Source of the DNA: Phytoseiulus persimilis
Lineage: Eukaryota > Arthropoda > Arachnida > Mesostigmata > Phytoseiidae
Length of the DNA: 64,000 nucleotides
NCBI GenBank assembly: GCA_037576195.1
Contig: CM075103.1
Span: 5,270,001 to 5,334,000, forward strand
Reading direction: 5' to 3'
Below are positions 32,324 through 44,892 of the stretch, piece by piece (the first letter of the stretch is position 1; each line of letters begins with the position of its first letter). A program made the position numbers and the translations under genes. A model generated the notes under the pieces. That model searched no databases, had not been told where the DNA came from, and was given only the letters and a program-made list of their open reading frames with translations.

Positions 32324-35300
32324 TTGCGGCTCTGGATTTCTGCTCGGCCCAGCATCAATGCTGCTGTGGTACCACATGCAGACGTGCGCGCGTGCTGGAG
32401 GCCGCGCAGGCCACTTGACCATCCCGACGGCTGAGGGAATCTGAATAAATAATTCATCTTGGTAGGCTTCGCGCACGACCCGGCCAGCCGATGAGTTGTT
32501 GCGGAGACACCGCACAATGGTATGCCTAGCTCCGAAAGGCAAGCCTCCCAATCACAGACAGCGAGGATAGCGCCATAAGTTGCAGCTCCGACGATGGCAA
32601 AGGCTCTTGGGAGTGTTACAACGCATCATCGGAGAGTAATTTTCACTAAATCTATCGGCCAACGAGTCCGTGCAGGAAGTCCGAATATTATTCTGCGGAG
32701 TGCGGCGTCGCTACCTCAACACCTGGATGTTTTTCATGCGAACAATTGCGTAGCTGATCCGGTGTGCTTGGAGCTCCGAGCCAGTTTGAATTATCGGAGA
32801 AGTATTTCCGGTTTCTGCAAACATCGGGGTCTGGCTTTGAGTTGAGGTTCGGTGACTGCAGCTCGAAGATCGGGGTGGACAGACAGTTTCTAGAGAATGC
32901 GCTCGACTCTGTGTGCTCTGAAATAATTTCTCCGACATGTTCTCCCTTTCGTTCCGCGAGGAGCTCGGGTAAGAGTTGCCCTTGGAATCGTCAGTGAACG
33001 CTCCCCTGGGATTACTCCAAATTAAGTTAGACCTGATGCGACAACGAGATCTATAATTTCAGGCTCAGACTGTACCATTTAGGTTTTTTGTTCCCATCTC
33101 GCCCCTGATTCTCTCCAGCCGCCTGTCGTACCCTCAGGTTTGGTTGAAACGATAATAACAGCTCTCTCGAGGGCCTGAGCTTGCCAGGTCGCTTTGTAAA
33201 TCCGTCTGTCGAGGAGCTATAGCTGCGAACATTAAAACGGCATCTGTTTCGCAGCAACCAGGGGAGGGAGGCAGATCGGCGGGCGCTTGTGCACTCAATC
33301 AGACAGTCAGACGCTAACTAAGTGAGGCAGTTAGCAAACAGCCGAAGTGACCCCGACCTGGAGCAGGCTGAGATGATTCGCAGCAGTCGACGCGGAAAAC
33401 CGTCTCAAAGTTACTGAAACGTCGTCTCCAGTTGCCTCGGCCGCATCGACAGTCGATTCGGTGAGGGGCAATGAATCTTTTTGGACGTCCTGATGAGCTT
33501 CGACCCCTTCCCCTTCATTTTTACAACGGGTGTTTATCAAGTCTTGTGGTCGGCGACAGGGACGAAAATGAGACCGTCAAGGAGGACGTCTTTCTCTCTC
33601 TCTCTCCATGTTCTGTATTGCGTCCTTGCCTCGTCCTCGATCGGTGTATCTCTAATGTACGCAGATGGTTGAACCGCTGCTGCTGCTGCGCACTGGTATC
33701 TGAAGTTGAGTGGGAAGCAGTTGAGTCGCGACCGCCGACGCTCGGAACAGAAGAACGACTCCAGCGGCAACGGGGGAGGAAGACAACAACGGCGGCGGGG
33801 ACGAGGATTGGGACTTGGAGAACTCGGGGGCAAAAAGAGAACGAGGAGTCGAAAAATACAGCGGGGGAAAACCAAGCAGAAGAGAGCCCACTGGAGCGCA
33901 GCAGGAAATCCACGCCGGCGAGAGACGAGCGAAGATCGAGCAACGAGAACCGATTGAAGCGAACCGAACCCGGGGCGAGAAATTTTCTTTCTAGAGACTT
34001 AATTGTCGATCTCCTCGCACTCTTCTGTTCCTCTCGCTTGTTCATCTCGGTCTGTGTCCCGCTGCCTCCCCCATCTCTGTAACGCCACCCAAGATGTGAA
34101 GTCTGTCGCTGGCTTTGCTGTCGAGGTTCAGCGGAAATATCTCGAGCGGGAGCTCAAGACCTCCCCACGGTTGAGGTATTCGATCGCGACACCGGGAGCT
34201 CTCCTCTGAGCTCCGTCGTTTCGAGATATTTTAGATTGGTCGAGATCCTGAACATCCATGGCCGGTATGAGCCCAAGGTGACCTGTGTGGGTTTCTCTGA
34301 ATTCCGAAACGGGAGTAGGCCTGAGCGTTATTGCGAGAGCAGCAGGTCGAACGGATGACGTCAAGGACAGCGTTGTTTTACTTTCCTCGATTGTTTCACA
34401 CAGCAAGCGACCAGACGTCCACACGTCAACACTCCGAGAAGGCCGAGGCACGACAGCAAACATTGTGGCTTCGAATCCGATTAGCAGCGGATTCGTTGGT
34501 GGCGGCGACGACCGGCGTCAACTCTGCGGCCAACTATTGTATTCTGAAAGACGTGTGGTGACAAGGTGTGACGTCGTTCGACTGATAGCGCTATCATCCC
34601 TCGTGCGGGCCTTCATACGTTCCCAGGCGTGTCCCAGGGTTCGCCTTCCTTATTCCTCTCCTTCGGAAGCAGGACGATCTGATAGAGCCCCCGGAGCAAC
34701 CGCCGCCTTGGAACGAATTCGCCGCCCTGACGTCCTGCAAACATTCATCGTCGCATGGTTATTGAGCTGAACGTTATGTCGCCGCGACCGTCGTCGTCTT
34801 TGGCGAACCAACAAATCGGCTTCCCCACTTTCTTACGGTTGCTTCCGGTTGTTGGTCGCGTGTGCTGCCTTTGCTTTATAAATCACATCGACGTCGTTGC
34901 TGTGACTCTCTCGCAAAATCAGTCACTCATGGGTCTGTGTGTCCTGCACCCTTCTCCCAGAGCCCGCTCCGCATTCCCGGCGAGGTGCTCCCAAGTTCTC
35001 TACACCCGAGCAAGGCTCACTTCAGCGCCTTCCACGTAGATGCTTCATCGATCAAACATAAATTAACTTTTCTTTCGGCGCACTCGCCCCAACGACGATG
35101 CCGATGACGACAACTGCTTATTTCTCTCCCCGTCGTCCCCTCCTCGTCGTCGCGAGCTCCATCATCATTATCATCATCGCTGACGAAGGTCAAGACGCGT
35201 TCGCGGAGAGGACACCTTGAGTCGATGTTTTTCCGTGTATCGCTTCCCCAGCGCATCGGTTCATGTTTCTCGGTTCTTTTCGGGTCTGACCAGACGCTTC

Positions 35301-35765
35301 TCCTCGAAATCGGCGAATGAGTTCAACAGGCGACGTGTGCTGAATCGTTGATTCGAATCGTTTCGCCTCCACCACCGGGGTCCTAGCTCACCCGGCGCTA
35401 ACCGTTCCGTCCCTGACTCCGACGCCCGTCAAGCTCCGAGCGGCCCTGCGGCTGTCCGCGAGAGGGACTTCACTTCAAAAGCTCAGAGTTTGACCGCTTG
35501 TATCTAGCTCCGATCCGTCCCCGATGGGTTTCCTGATTTCGGCTCTGGCGTAGGATTCCAGCAGTTGGGACCAGAATTAAACTCGAGCCGATGGAGACCA
35601 GGGCTCGGTCGCGAGCGTCTGTTGCCCATCGGTTGCTGGCTGGTGTTCTCAAGCGGAAGTTGGCGGGCGCCTCGAGCCGGAAGTCCCCAGTCTTTCATTG
35701 TAGTCGTTGTTTGGATCTGCGACCCCCGGAACAGCCGTCGACGACGTCTGCAAGAGCGACGACGA

Positions 35766-35984
35766 ATGGGACGGAAGGAAAAGCGGAGCAACGAGAGAAA
35801 ATTCGACGCAATCATCGCTGATTTTGTGTCTGGGAAGTCACATAATCACATGCAGACAGTTCGGGGCTCGTTCTTCGATTCGCCGTTCCGAAAGCCCAAT
35901 GGGTCCGAGGCGAATCCCATGACCACTGAGGAGCCGCGACCCCGACGAGAACATCGTCTGCCCGAGTCAGGAACCCCGAAATGA
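35766..35984 (+). CDS. Candidate small ORF, 72 residues
   Basis: ATG at 35766 has G at -3 and +4. The product is MGRKEKRSNERKFDAIIADF at the start, then SFFDSPFRKPNGSEANP, and ends PESGTPK before TGA. It is charged and without the Arg/Pro/Ser bias of the shadow frames, but there is no homology I recognise and no promoter or splice support. A minus-strand frame overlaps. Confidence 0.22.
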   Translation: MGRKEKRSNERKFDAIIADFVSGKSHNHMQTVRGSFFDSPFRKPNGSEANPMTTEEPRPRREHRLPESGTPK

Positions 35985-37774
35985 GCCCAAATAACGGAAT
36001 CAACGAATCCCGCCGCAGATCCGCACATTCGGCCCTCGGTGCGAGAGTGACGGGGCCCATCGGAACCGGGCAGTCGGAAAACCAAACAGCGAAGACTTCC
36101 CGCGAACTCTCAACGAGAACACAAGAATAGGGAGCGATCGAGCGAATTCCTCTGTGCCTCTCGGGCTGTTTACAGCCGGAGTTTTAACAGAGAGGAGAGG
36201 GTTGTGAGAACGGACACGAAGTCAAACGTCAACATTCAGGGCATCCACCAGATAGGTCTCATCATCATCCGCACCATCATGGACGTCGTCCTCGTCATCA
36301 ATAGCAGCAAAGACATCCAGCGAAATCGTCCGGTGTTCGCTTCTGCACATAAAATGCCGCCGCTGCTGCTGGCGGGCTATAAAACGTCAACGGACTCTCG
36401 AGCAAGCGGCTACGAAGACTTCGCAGCCGGGCTCAGCTCCGGACCATGCTTTCATTCACTCAACTCACACGATGTTGAGACGTTGTTTCGCCCGGTCCGG
36501 CTTCTGATCGAGCGTACGTGAGACTCATTTTACTGTTGAGTTCTTCCGCCCGAGAACGAAAGTACATTACGACGAAAGCACGCCGAGTTAACGTCAGAAC
36601 ACCTTCGCCGAGTCACTCATCGCAACAAACGAACATAAGCTCGGATGAGCTCTACAAGGATGATATGGTGCACCCCCGACTCATTATGCACAGACAGGAC
36701 GGTCGTGACAGCCCCGATTTGAAGTTGCACGGAGGCTCCAATAATGACGGATCGCCGAGCAGCCGACCACAGAAGCGGCTCCTGTTTGTCCCTTCCGCCA
36801 TAAGGTCGCGCTATGGGGAATACGGCCCGCACTGTGTACCATGGGGACCAATGCCTACGTAGATGATCCCCTGTGTGATCACAGCATCCCGAACACCGAG
36901 AAAGGGGCTTCGGAGCTGCATGAACGATGACTTTTCTAGTGCACGGCGTTCCTTCAGTCGGAGAACGTGCAGCAGAACGCGTTCCTTGTGAGAATTCGGC
37001 AAGAGGAAATCAGCGAACTGTAATGAGTTCGAACTGTAAGGTCTTCAATCGATCTCGAGCTTTTGTGTTGGGAGACATGCCGGGTTGCGGAGCAACGAGG
37101 AAATTCAGCGAACTTTTCGGGCAGCAGCCATGTTGCCGTTGCTTCAGTTGGGACAAGCACGCGACATCGAGTAGAACGAGCAGAAAGAGAATGCGTTAAG
37201 TGCCGGCCATCCTGCCATCTGGTCACAAGCAAACGTGACTCGTGCTTCTCTAGATAGGTAGACCAGCTGCTCTCGCAGAACACCAACACCAACAACGGAG
37301 GCGTCGACAAAGACATCAGCTATGGCAACCACGACTCAGAGAAGAACACAAGCGCACAAGAAGCAAACACGAGCATGTGACGCGGCTCTTCTCTTCGGTA
37401 TGGAATCCAATCCTCGACGATGCTCTCTCGTTGCTGTCCGTAGTGTCTACTCGACACGTCCAGAGAGTGAGTGCCTCATGAAATCCACGGCCCGCTGGTT
37501 AGCGGGTTGCTCCTGGAACAGTTCCCCGCCGGTGCAGCTGCTCCTGCTCTTCGAGCCGCACCTCCGAAACTGGGGAGAACCCCGAGAAGTGGGAGCTCGC
37601 ACGAGATCATATTTCTAGCGCGTGATCCCAGTCCCGCTCGCCGACACAATGAACTCCCCGCATGGCTTTTTCATGGTTTGCCGTCTCGTAACTGATGTTG
37701 CTGCCGAATGACTGATTGCTCAATCCCGAATCTTCTCGCTGTTTTCTTCGCTCGTTTTTCCCGTCTCCAGGGGA

Positions 37775-37990
37775 AGCGACGGCGGCGGCAGCGGCTCGCA
37801 GGAACGAGATACTACCGAAGCCTCGGCGGCGGACGGGTGCTGCGGGAGCGGTAGCAGCGAGCAGACAATCGGTCGCCCCCGCAGATTGCTTTCGAAACTG
37901 TGCTAGCGGCGGCGCCAAATGAAGCTTGTCCCCAAATCGCTGCCGCCGCTGCCGATTCTACCACCGCCGCCACTGCTACTGAGGTTGCAA
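37775..37990. repeat. GC-rich trinucleotide low-complexity region
   Basis: Interrupted GGC/GCA/CCG/GCT triplets on both sides of 37900. They translate into Ala-rich frames on both strands (for example AAAAADSTTAATATEV on plus and AAVVESAAAAAIWG on minus). The minus frame looks like a signal peptide, but its only upstream start is GTG, so it is treated as low complexity. Confidence 0.65.
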
Positions 37991-40326
37991 CCGCGACTGC
38001 AATCCCCGCACTCCACTTCACCCGGTGGCTTCCTCACTCGGCTCTTCCGTCGCCACAGACGCCTGCTCCGCTGGCGGTAGCAGCCCGTTGTCAGTTCGCA
38101 AAATATGCGATACTCTCGCTGACGGAAGGAGTCGGCTGCAGCAGTGAAGATGGAAGGAAAACGAGAAGCAACGACTGACAGAAAGACGAACGGCGAATTG
38201 GTGGCCTCCTCTTTTTTGACGAAATCACTGCGCTCCTCCCTTTGTAAAACTCGGAACAAGGGAATTGCATTTGTTGGAGGAGACCGAGACGACGGGGGCG
38301 ACAATGACGAGTCGGACAACTGACACCAGTTTAATATCGTCGAGGTTCGGGTTTGCACATTCGCCGACTCCTGAGAAGAGAATTCCAGCGGTTCGACCTG
38401 GAAAATTTACAAATCAGAACACTGAACGTTGGGAAAAAAATCTCCCCAAGATTTGAAGAGCTCAAGCTCTGATCTCCATAGTTGCCACAGCATTGAAAGC
38501 AAGGATGTGTCTCCGAGCCAAGACAAGGCTCATCAAGAAGCCGGCTCTCTAAAGTCGGTAATTGGCCTCTTCCACCCACATCATTCAGCCCACCGCATGG
38601 CTCCCTCAGAGCGAGCGTTTGAAAGGTCATCGCGACCTTCGACACTATCGTCGGGCAACCGAGAATCCATTGGAGTCCTGACGACACTAAGGGCCATCGA
38701 TGGAGGACCTGGCATCACCATACTTCGATTTGTCGTTATTTTCGCAATTGTTGCTTTCATCGTCGTCGGTGAAGGTCAAAAGCCGTTATAGAAGCCAAGG
38801 AGGTTGCCTGGATCGACGATGGCGGCGACGTTAGAGGCGCCGAAGGCGGCCACCACCGCAACAATCGTTAAGCCATTTGTCTACAACGACGCAGGAACAA
38901 GGAGCCTACAAGGATAAGGTGTAGCCGCATCCTGAGATAAACGACGTCCTCTGCAGCTTCCTTTTTCATTGTTGCCCCGGTAACCAGACGTTTCCCCGGC
39001 TCGTCGTCTTCGGAGTAGAATCAACAGGATGACCCACCAGCCGTGGACGGTCGCAAGGCCGGATGAACAGCGCGAGTTGTGATTTCACTTCGAAAGAGAA
39101 GAGGTAGAGAACCGAGACCACGGCTTCTCTCGGATCACTCTCCCTTGATCGATTCGAGCTCCGCTGATATTTTGAGCTCTGTTTAATTACAATAGACCTC
39201 TCCGAGAGTAGAGTCGGACTCCCAAGCGAATAGTTCCACAGGTTTGCTGAAGTTGTTGCCAATGTGCTGCTAACTTCCCGCGAAGGAGCCCTTCGGATTC
39301 TCCTGCAAAATGTGTTTGAGGTGACACGGGAAGACGGAGCAGAGGATTTCGGGTAAACTTCTTGGCTGTTGACTGGGGAGGTTTTCGCTAGGGCATGTCT
39401 GCCTTCCCTGTGATTTATTCAACTAGGGAACAGGAGAATGAAGAGGAGTCCTGGAGAAGTACACGGCGGCGGTCAGGGAACTGAAGCGGGCTAATTTAAA
39501 TTTGAGTTGAGTAGCCAGCCAGTCATCCGTGCTCAAGAAGGTGCCCCTAGTCGGTCGAGCACGCTTTCAAGTGACGGAACGGAATGAACGAGGACCGCAT
39601 ACGAAACGGGCGAAAGCCTTCCTCTCGAGCCCTACAGAAAGCCTGTTCGCGCTTCGCTCTTCCCCAAGTACGTCCAGATGCCCGGAGTGAACTTCCGAGT
39701 GAAAGTCGCCAATGAATTCGAAAGAAATATTGGTATCCTGAAATTTCCAGACTCCGCAGCGTTTCTACAAACAGTTCCGCACTAGAGTCGTAGATTCTGA
39801 CTGGAACCGAAGGAGCGTCGAGACGATTTTGCTGCTGGTTAGAACACGTCAGATGTGAGAGCACCGAAAATTGCAGGATGGAATCACGGAAGCAAGCAAC
39901 ATGGGAAGCAAGAAGGAATCGGAAGATAACTCTTCCGCTCGCAGGGCGGCACCGGGCAAAGGCAAAGAAAGCGGCAGTCAGTGAAACCAACTCGGGAGAA
40001 GAAGCAAAGGAGTCACTGCGGAAGTTCTCTCCGGTGTCGTTGTGCCCACTCTCCCTGCTCGGCTGCAGTTTTCTTCGCCCCTTTTCTCATATCTTCCTGT
40101 TGTGCCTCTCACCCTCTCAAGAGCCAGTCATCTCGACAACTTTATCTCTACACTGGCTGCACCCCTTGATAACCCTTCGTTTTCCTACCCACTTCATTCG
40201 TCAGGTACCCTTCCCCTATCAGACTAGAATGGAAAATGGCGCTTTTCAACAACTAATATTGAATAACCGCGCCAGCAACAGCAAGCAGAGTTCACAACAA
40301 GGGGACACCAACAACAATGACCAACG

Positions 40327-40727
40327 GATGGCGACGTCAACAGCAACGAACAACGAACGGCGGCGTCAATAGCAACGAACAACAAATGGCAGCGTCAATA
40401 GCAACGAACAACAAATGGCAGCGTCAATAGCAACAAACAACAAATGGCGGCGTCAATAGCAACGAACAACAAATGGCGCTGTCAATAGCAACGAACAACA
40501 AATTGCGGCGTCAATAGAAACGAACAACAAATTGCGGCGTCAATAGCAACGAACAACAAATTGTGGCGTCAATAGCAACGAACAACAAATTGCGGCGTCA
40601 ATAGCAACGAACAACAAATTGCGGCGTCAACAGCAACGAACAATAAATGGCGGCGTCGATAGCAACGAACAGCAAATGGCGGCGTCGATAGCAACGAACA
40701 ACAAATGGCGGCAGTAATAACAACGGG
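40327..40727. repeat. 29-bp minisatellite, 13 full copies plus a partial copy
   Basis: Thirteen complete tandem copies of a 29-bp unit (core ggcgtcaatagcaacgaaca) plus about 24 bp of a fourteenth. Copies start every 29 bases from 40327 to 40704 with no indels. Units 7-11 (40501-40645) carry aattgc at the start, while almost all other units carry aatggc. Units 12 and 13 share cgtcgatag in place of cgtcaatag. Because 29 is not a multiple of three, translation shifts frame each copy, so the array does not encode a peptide repeat. The short open frames across it are by-products. Confidence 0.97.
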
Positions 40728-42309
40728 TAACGAGACTAGGCTAGCCAGTCCTGTGAGCCTCGACGCCGGGCGACGATGTGCACGCAGTGTGCATATCTGC
40801 TGGGACACAAAACCTGTCGCATAGAATCAACAGAATCATGCACTATCGTGAGGCTCTCGAGGTGTCTGGAATTGAGGATAGGGCGCAAGGAATATGAGGC
40901 CTACCTTGCTTCGGTCACGGAAAGGAACGGACAGCTCCGGCAATACCGTGGAAACCTGGAGAGCCGACAGTCGCTCTCGATGGCGGAGAAGCGTTCCGGG
41001 TAAATTGTGCATTCCATTAGACCCCTGCCAGTTCTTCTCACTCTTACGTTGGTTCACGCCGTCTGAAGGCAGCCAAGTTAACTAAACGGTGAAACAAAGT
41101 TTCTTCCTGGAGTTCAACCGCTGAATATTGTTCGAGTTCCTCTTAGCCTTGGGGCACCCGCCAACCAAGAGTTCGCTCCACAACTCGCTCAGTCGAATAA
41201 GGAAACGGCGAACAGCCGACATCGAATTGTAATGAGGACTAGAGCAGCTCAAGATATCTTTCTTCTGGAATAGGAGCGAAAAAAACGGGAAAGCACGGCT
41301 GCAGGAGAGAGTTTTCTTCTCATGGAATGATAGTAACAAGCCACCCTATTTTTTGTGCCTGCACGCAACCGGGAAAAACGACCGGGTCAGATAAAAGCCG
41401 CTCCCTTCGCCCGCGATTCCGCTTTCGGTGTCTCTTGACTTTTCCCTTTCTGACTCGATTCCCGCTTGGAAATGTCTGTCCGTCGGTCAGACTGGGTCTC
41501 CCTGTTCCGTTGCCGATGGTACCTTGTTATTCGTCTAGCAAACAGGAAGACCGGCAGGAAGACGGCAGCCAGGCAGACAGGCAGTTTGTTCCTCTTGGCA
41601 ATAAGAGGGAAAAATGAAAAAGGAACTGTCGAGGGGGAAACCAAGTATCCTCTGAAGGGCCGCCGCCGAACCGCATTAAAACGCCCGGATGATTTGTTCT
41701 TGTCCAAAAAGCTAAATTCGATGGACTCGGTGTTCTCTCCCAGTTCCTCGGGATCGGTGTATTAGTTCCTTATTGAATTCATCTCGACCTTTCTTCAGCA
41801 GCGGTGATCTGATTCCCGCGATCTAGAGCTAGCGAGCTCCTGTTTCCGTCGATGCGGGACAGAACAATGCAATCAAGCTCACCGTCATTCTCTGAAGCTG
41901 TTCCTCTCAGGACAACGGCAACGGCTAGACCGACTCTGAGAACTCTTCGGAGCAAACACGAAAAAAAATCAGGGACGAGAATTCAGGGGGAGAATCCAGA
42001 TGTATCTCTCGAAGTCCGTGTTCAGACGGGGTGTTCGGAAATCTTTTCCCCAGGTGCTCCGCAGACTCGACCACTGAGAGCGACTTGAGGCCTTCCTCCC
42101 CGTCCGACCTCCGCTTTGTTTCTTGTCTAGCTAGAAGAAGAAATTTCCCGGAGCGTTTTTCTACTTTCTATTCAATGTTTATTCCGCTGCGACGCAAAGT
42201 GATTCGAAGTAGCGGCACAGCGACCAGAGCGGGATCATCAATTTTGTTGAGGGAGCGACTGACCCGGTTCTCTCGAAGCGCGAGATGGAAGCCTGGCCCG
42301 TGGGAGTGG

Positions 42310-42319
42310 GGAATCGAAC
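42310..42319 (-). other. tRNA B-box decamer (possible SINE remnant 2)
   Basis: The minus strand reads GGTTCGATTCC, preceded by tgctggcaccgtcgctcg and gcctcccgta. This resembles the A-box half and anticodon-arm sequence of a tRNA with a deletion. It is the best of the three copies as a tRNA-derived SINE head; no intact tRNA gene. Confidence 0.35.
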
Positions 42320-44097
42320 CTACGGGAGGCGAACCAAGCAAACGAGCGACGGTGCCAGCAGCGAAAAAGAGAGACCGACCAGTTACTGATAAGAAAAGTT
42401 TCATCCCACCTCAACGCGGCATTTAACACCTTTCAGCATCTGCCGACCCGCGCCAGGGCACTCGATGCGAGCGCTGCCTTTTCAATACCTGTTTGCGAAC
42501 GACGTTCCCCAGCTCTCGTTGTTGTTTGAATGCTGCTGCTTCCTCTTCGAACTTTGTCGAGACGCTGATGTTCGCTTGATTCATCGTTTGTGATCGATCC
42601 CAGCCTCCATCCAGGTCTGTTTCCTGGATCTTTCATTCATTGCCGAAGGTTCGGACGTTCCGAACGATGTCAAGATCTTCGCCCACTTGAGAGTGAGGTT
42701 TCATCGGGACATTGTGAGATTCAGTCGGAGTCTCTCAAGGAGTCAAGAAACAGTTCTGTGAGAAGAACGTCACTCTCGATCCACCACCTCGCCCACTCCG
42801 AGGAACGCCTCCCTGTGACGGTGGCAAACGTCGATCATATCACATCGAAGCGAAATCCCACAATTGCAGCAGGTTTCGATGGCATCGGCCCTTCTCCGAG
42901 AATGGTCGAACGGTTTTGCACGATCCGCGCAGAACCTCGCCAACCCGATCGCGACCAACGCAGTGTTGACCGTCGAACCGAGAGTTCCAGCCGATAGAGG
43001 GTTGCTGAGAGTTGGAAAGTTGCAAATTTATAACTTCGCCTCTCCGTCCTCGCCCCCGCCCACCCGCAGTGGGAGGAACACCAAGCACGAACGAGGCCGG
43101 GGAGCTGGCCGATGGATGGCGACCGACTTTCTGTCCACTCAGAACAAGAAAGGACGGAGAAAGAGCGCGAGAGGCGACACGCAAACCTCACCTGGTCCTG
43201 GAGGTGGAAGCGACAAGAACAGCTGGGAGGAGATGAGGGGACGGCGAGCAACCGATTGACCGCGAACGCTTGAAGGACCGTTTCGAATTTTCGCGTTGGA
43301 GGAGGCTTGAGCTTTTCCCGGGCTCCATCCGCCACAGAGCTCGAATTCCTCTCAACGTCGCGGTTGACTATTGCGCGATGAGCAAACCAAGCTCAACCAA
43401 GCGGTCGTTGCAAAGGAGTGGGGGGAGGAGTGGGAGGAGGACTCGCTCAGCAGGGAAGAATCAGTGAAGAAGTAGCGAAAGAGACTTCGAGTACCGCCGG
43501 ACCGGTAGACAGGACGAGCGTCCGCTTCTGATCCTCAAAGCTTTGTCTGGATCTATTTTCTTCAAAGAGAGAGTTTTTGCACTCTCTTACTGTGCTCGCT
43601 CCGCTGTCTGTATTCGAGTTTATTTCGATGAGCCATTGAGCGGGCACGAACGAACGATTCAGCGAATCCGAGTGAGCCGAAAACTTGGCCTGGGACGGCC
43701 CTCGACGGACAGACCTCGAAATCGGACCTGGGAGCTCGAAGAAACCAATGAGATACCAAGGCCTGATTTCTTCGTTCTCTCTCCGATGATAAGTCTCGAA
43801 ATAAGTGGTTTCCTCAGTTCGTCGAGGTCCGAAAGTAAACTGGTATATCTCGGTTGGGGTCCTTTTAAACGGTACGTGATGTGATGATGGGACCGGGTCC
43901 GTCTAGAGGTGAGTCTGGCGATGAGGGTTTGCGGAGCCGCGGCTTTCTGTTCGGGTCGCCGTCTAGCGAGTCGGACGGGTGGCCGCAGTGGGCCACCACC
44001 CCGACGAGTGTCGCTAGAGACCAGACGGCGGGTCGTTTGCAGTAATATAAAAAAAGTTTTCTTTGTGGTCCTTAAGGACAATATAGGGATTAGATGC

Positions 44098-44122
44098 GTT
44101 GCTTGCTTGCTTGCTTGCCTGT
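44098..44122. repeat. (GCTT)n microsatellite
   Basis: About five GCTT units (ttgcttgcttgcttgcttg) grading into gcctgtcggcctg. Confidence 0.85.
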
Positions 44123-44264
44123 CGGCCTGTTTGGCCGGCGCCCGCAGTTCGCCCAGTGGGCCTAAGTGCTAAATGGTATGGGATGGGATTGGCTATGGCC
44201 GAAGCTGACCAACGCCGCTCCAGCAGCATCAGCTTCTTCTCCCCACACCGACTAAATGACCTTG

Positions 44265-44827
44265 CTACTCTTTAGCAAGCCTTCTCTCGATGCCGCAAAA
44301 TCGACCATTGAGGCGGACAGGCCGGCTGACCGTTACGAACAACGCGAAAAAACGGGAAACCAGCGCTGAATGAGCCAGCCCGAAGGTTCTGGGAGCAAGG
44401 CTACCAGAAACGCCCTGGGTAGAGTTCTCGTCAAGCTTCTTGTCGCTGACTGGAACGGGAAGCTTGGTTCGGGGCCTAGACAAGGGCCTCTTGGCTGATG
44501 CCGTCGCTGGCACAAGGTCCCCGGCCACGAGGGCATTTATTGATTTTGCTATTACCGCCTTTCTTGTTCCCTTCTCGTTGTTTATCCTCGTATCTCCATT
44601 CTCGTCGCTTGCTTTGCTTGACTCGCTACGCTCGGAGGCTATATCTTGCACCGTTCTCTCTGGGGCTCGCTGCTCCACAGGGTGGGAAAGCAAGACCGTG
44701 AAGGTCGTCTCCTCAACAGGACGCCCGAGGCGAGTTGATCCTTGGGAGATACGACATCTAGGCGTCGCATCCTCGCTTTCACTTTTCGAGACTGAGACTT
44801 CTTCCGCGAGACCAAGCGGACCCGCGA
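44265..44827 (-). CDS. Candidate terminal exon, disordered charged protein
   Basis: Acceptor gtccgtccttccctcag at 44828 precedes 186 codons ending with TAG at 44265. The middle is highly charged (ASERSESSKASDENGD, TRINNEKGTRKAVIAKS) and then basic/Pro-rich (AKRPLSRPRTKLPVPV, SDKKLDENSTQG). It looks like an intrinsically disordered region. The plus strand is also open across 44440-44865 with a hydrophobic product, as expected opposite a charged reading. Strand is therefore not certain. Confidence 0.3.
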
Positions 44828-44881
44828 CTGAGGGAAGGACGGACGGCCGGACGAAGCGTCCATGACATTCGAGTGAAAGGA

Positions 44882-44892
44882 GGGGGGGGGGG
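44882..44892 (+). repeat. Poly-G run, 11 bases
   Basis: Eleven consecutive G just upstream, in minus-strand terms, of the candidate terminal exon at 44827-44265. Confidence 0.9.

Larger units (their letters stand above)
31077..40326. other. No secure gene
   Basis: Many overlapping frames of 60-200 codons, purine-rich coding-like charge runs at 33700-33960 open in several frames (so simple sequence, not code), Ala-rich triplet DNA at 37.8-38.0 kb, and a short plus-strand frame ending at 38791 with a hydrophobic segment (ILRFVVIFAIVAFIVV) but no exon boundaries. Confidence 0.45.
40728..44264. other. No secure gene
   Basis: Only short overlapping frames, the B-box fragment at 42310 and the GCTT microsatellite at 44098. 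Nothing with paired splice sites was seen. Confidence 0.45.

Noticed and set aside
33706..33957. Charged basic frame on plus
   Set aside because: Two plus frames are open and equally charged because the DNA is purine-rich, which argues for low complexity.
37190..37332. Minus-strand frame resembling a retrotransposon RNase H motif (FVDASVVGVGV)
   Set aside because: An in-frame stop lies directly upstream, the resemblance comes from a GTTGGT simple repeat, and no other reverse transcriptase motif is near.
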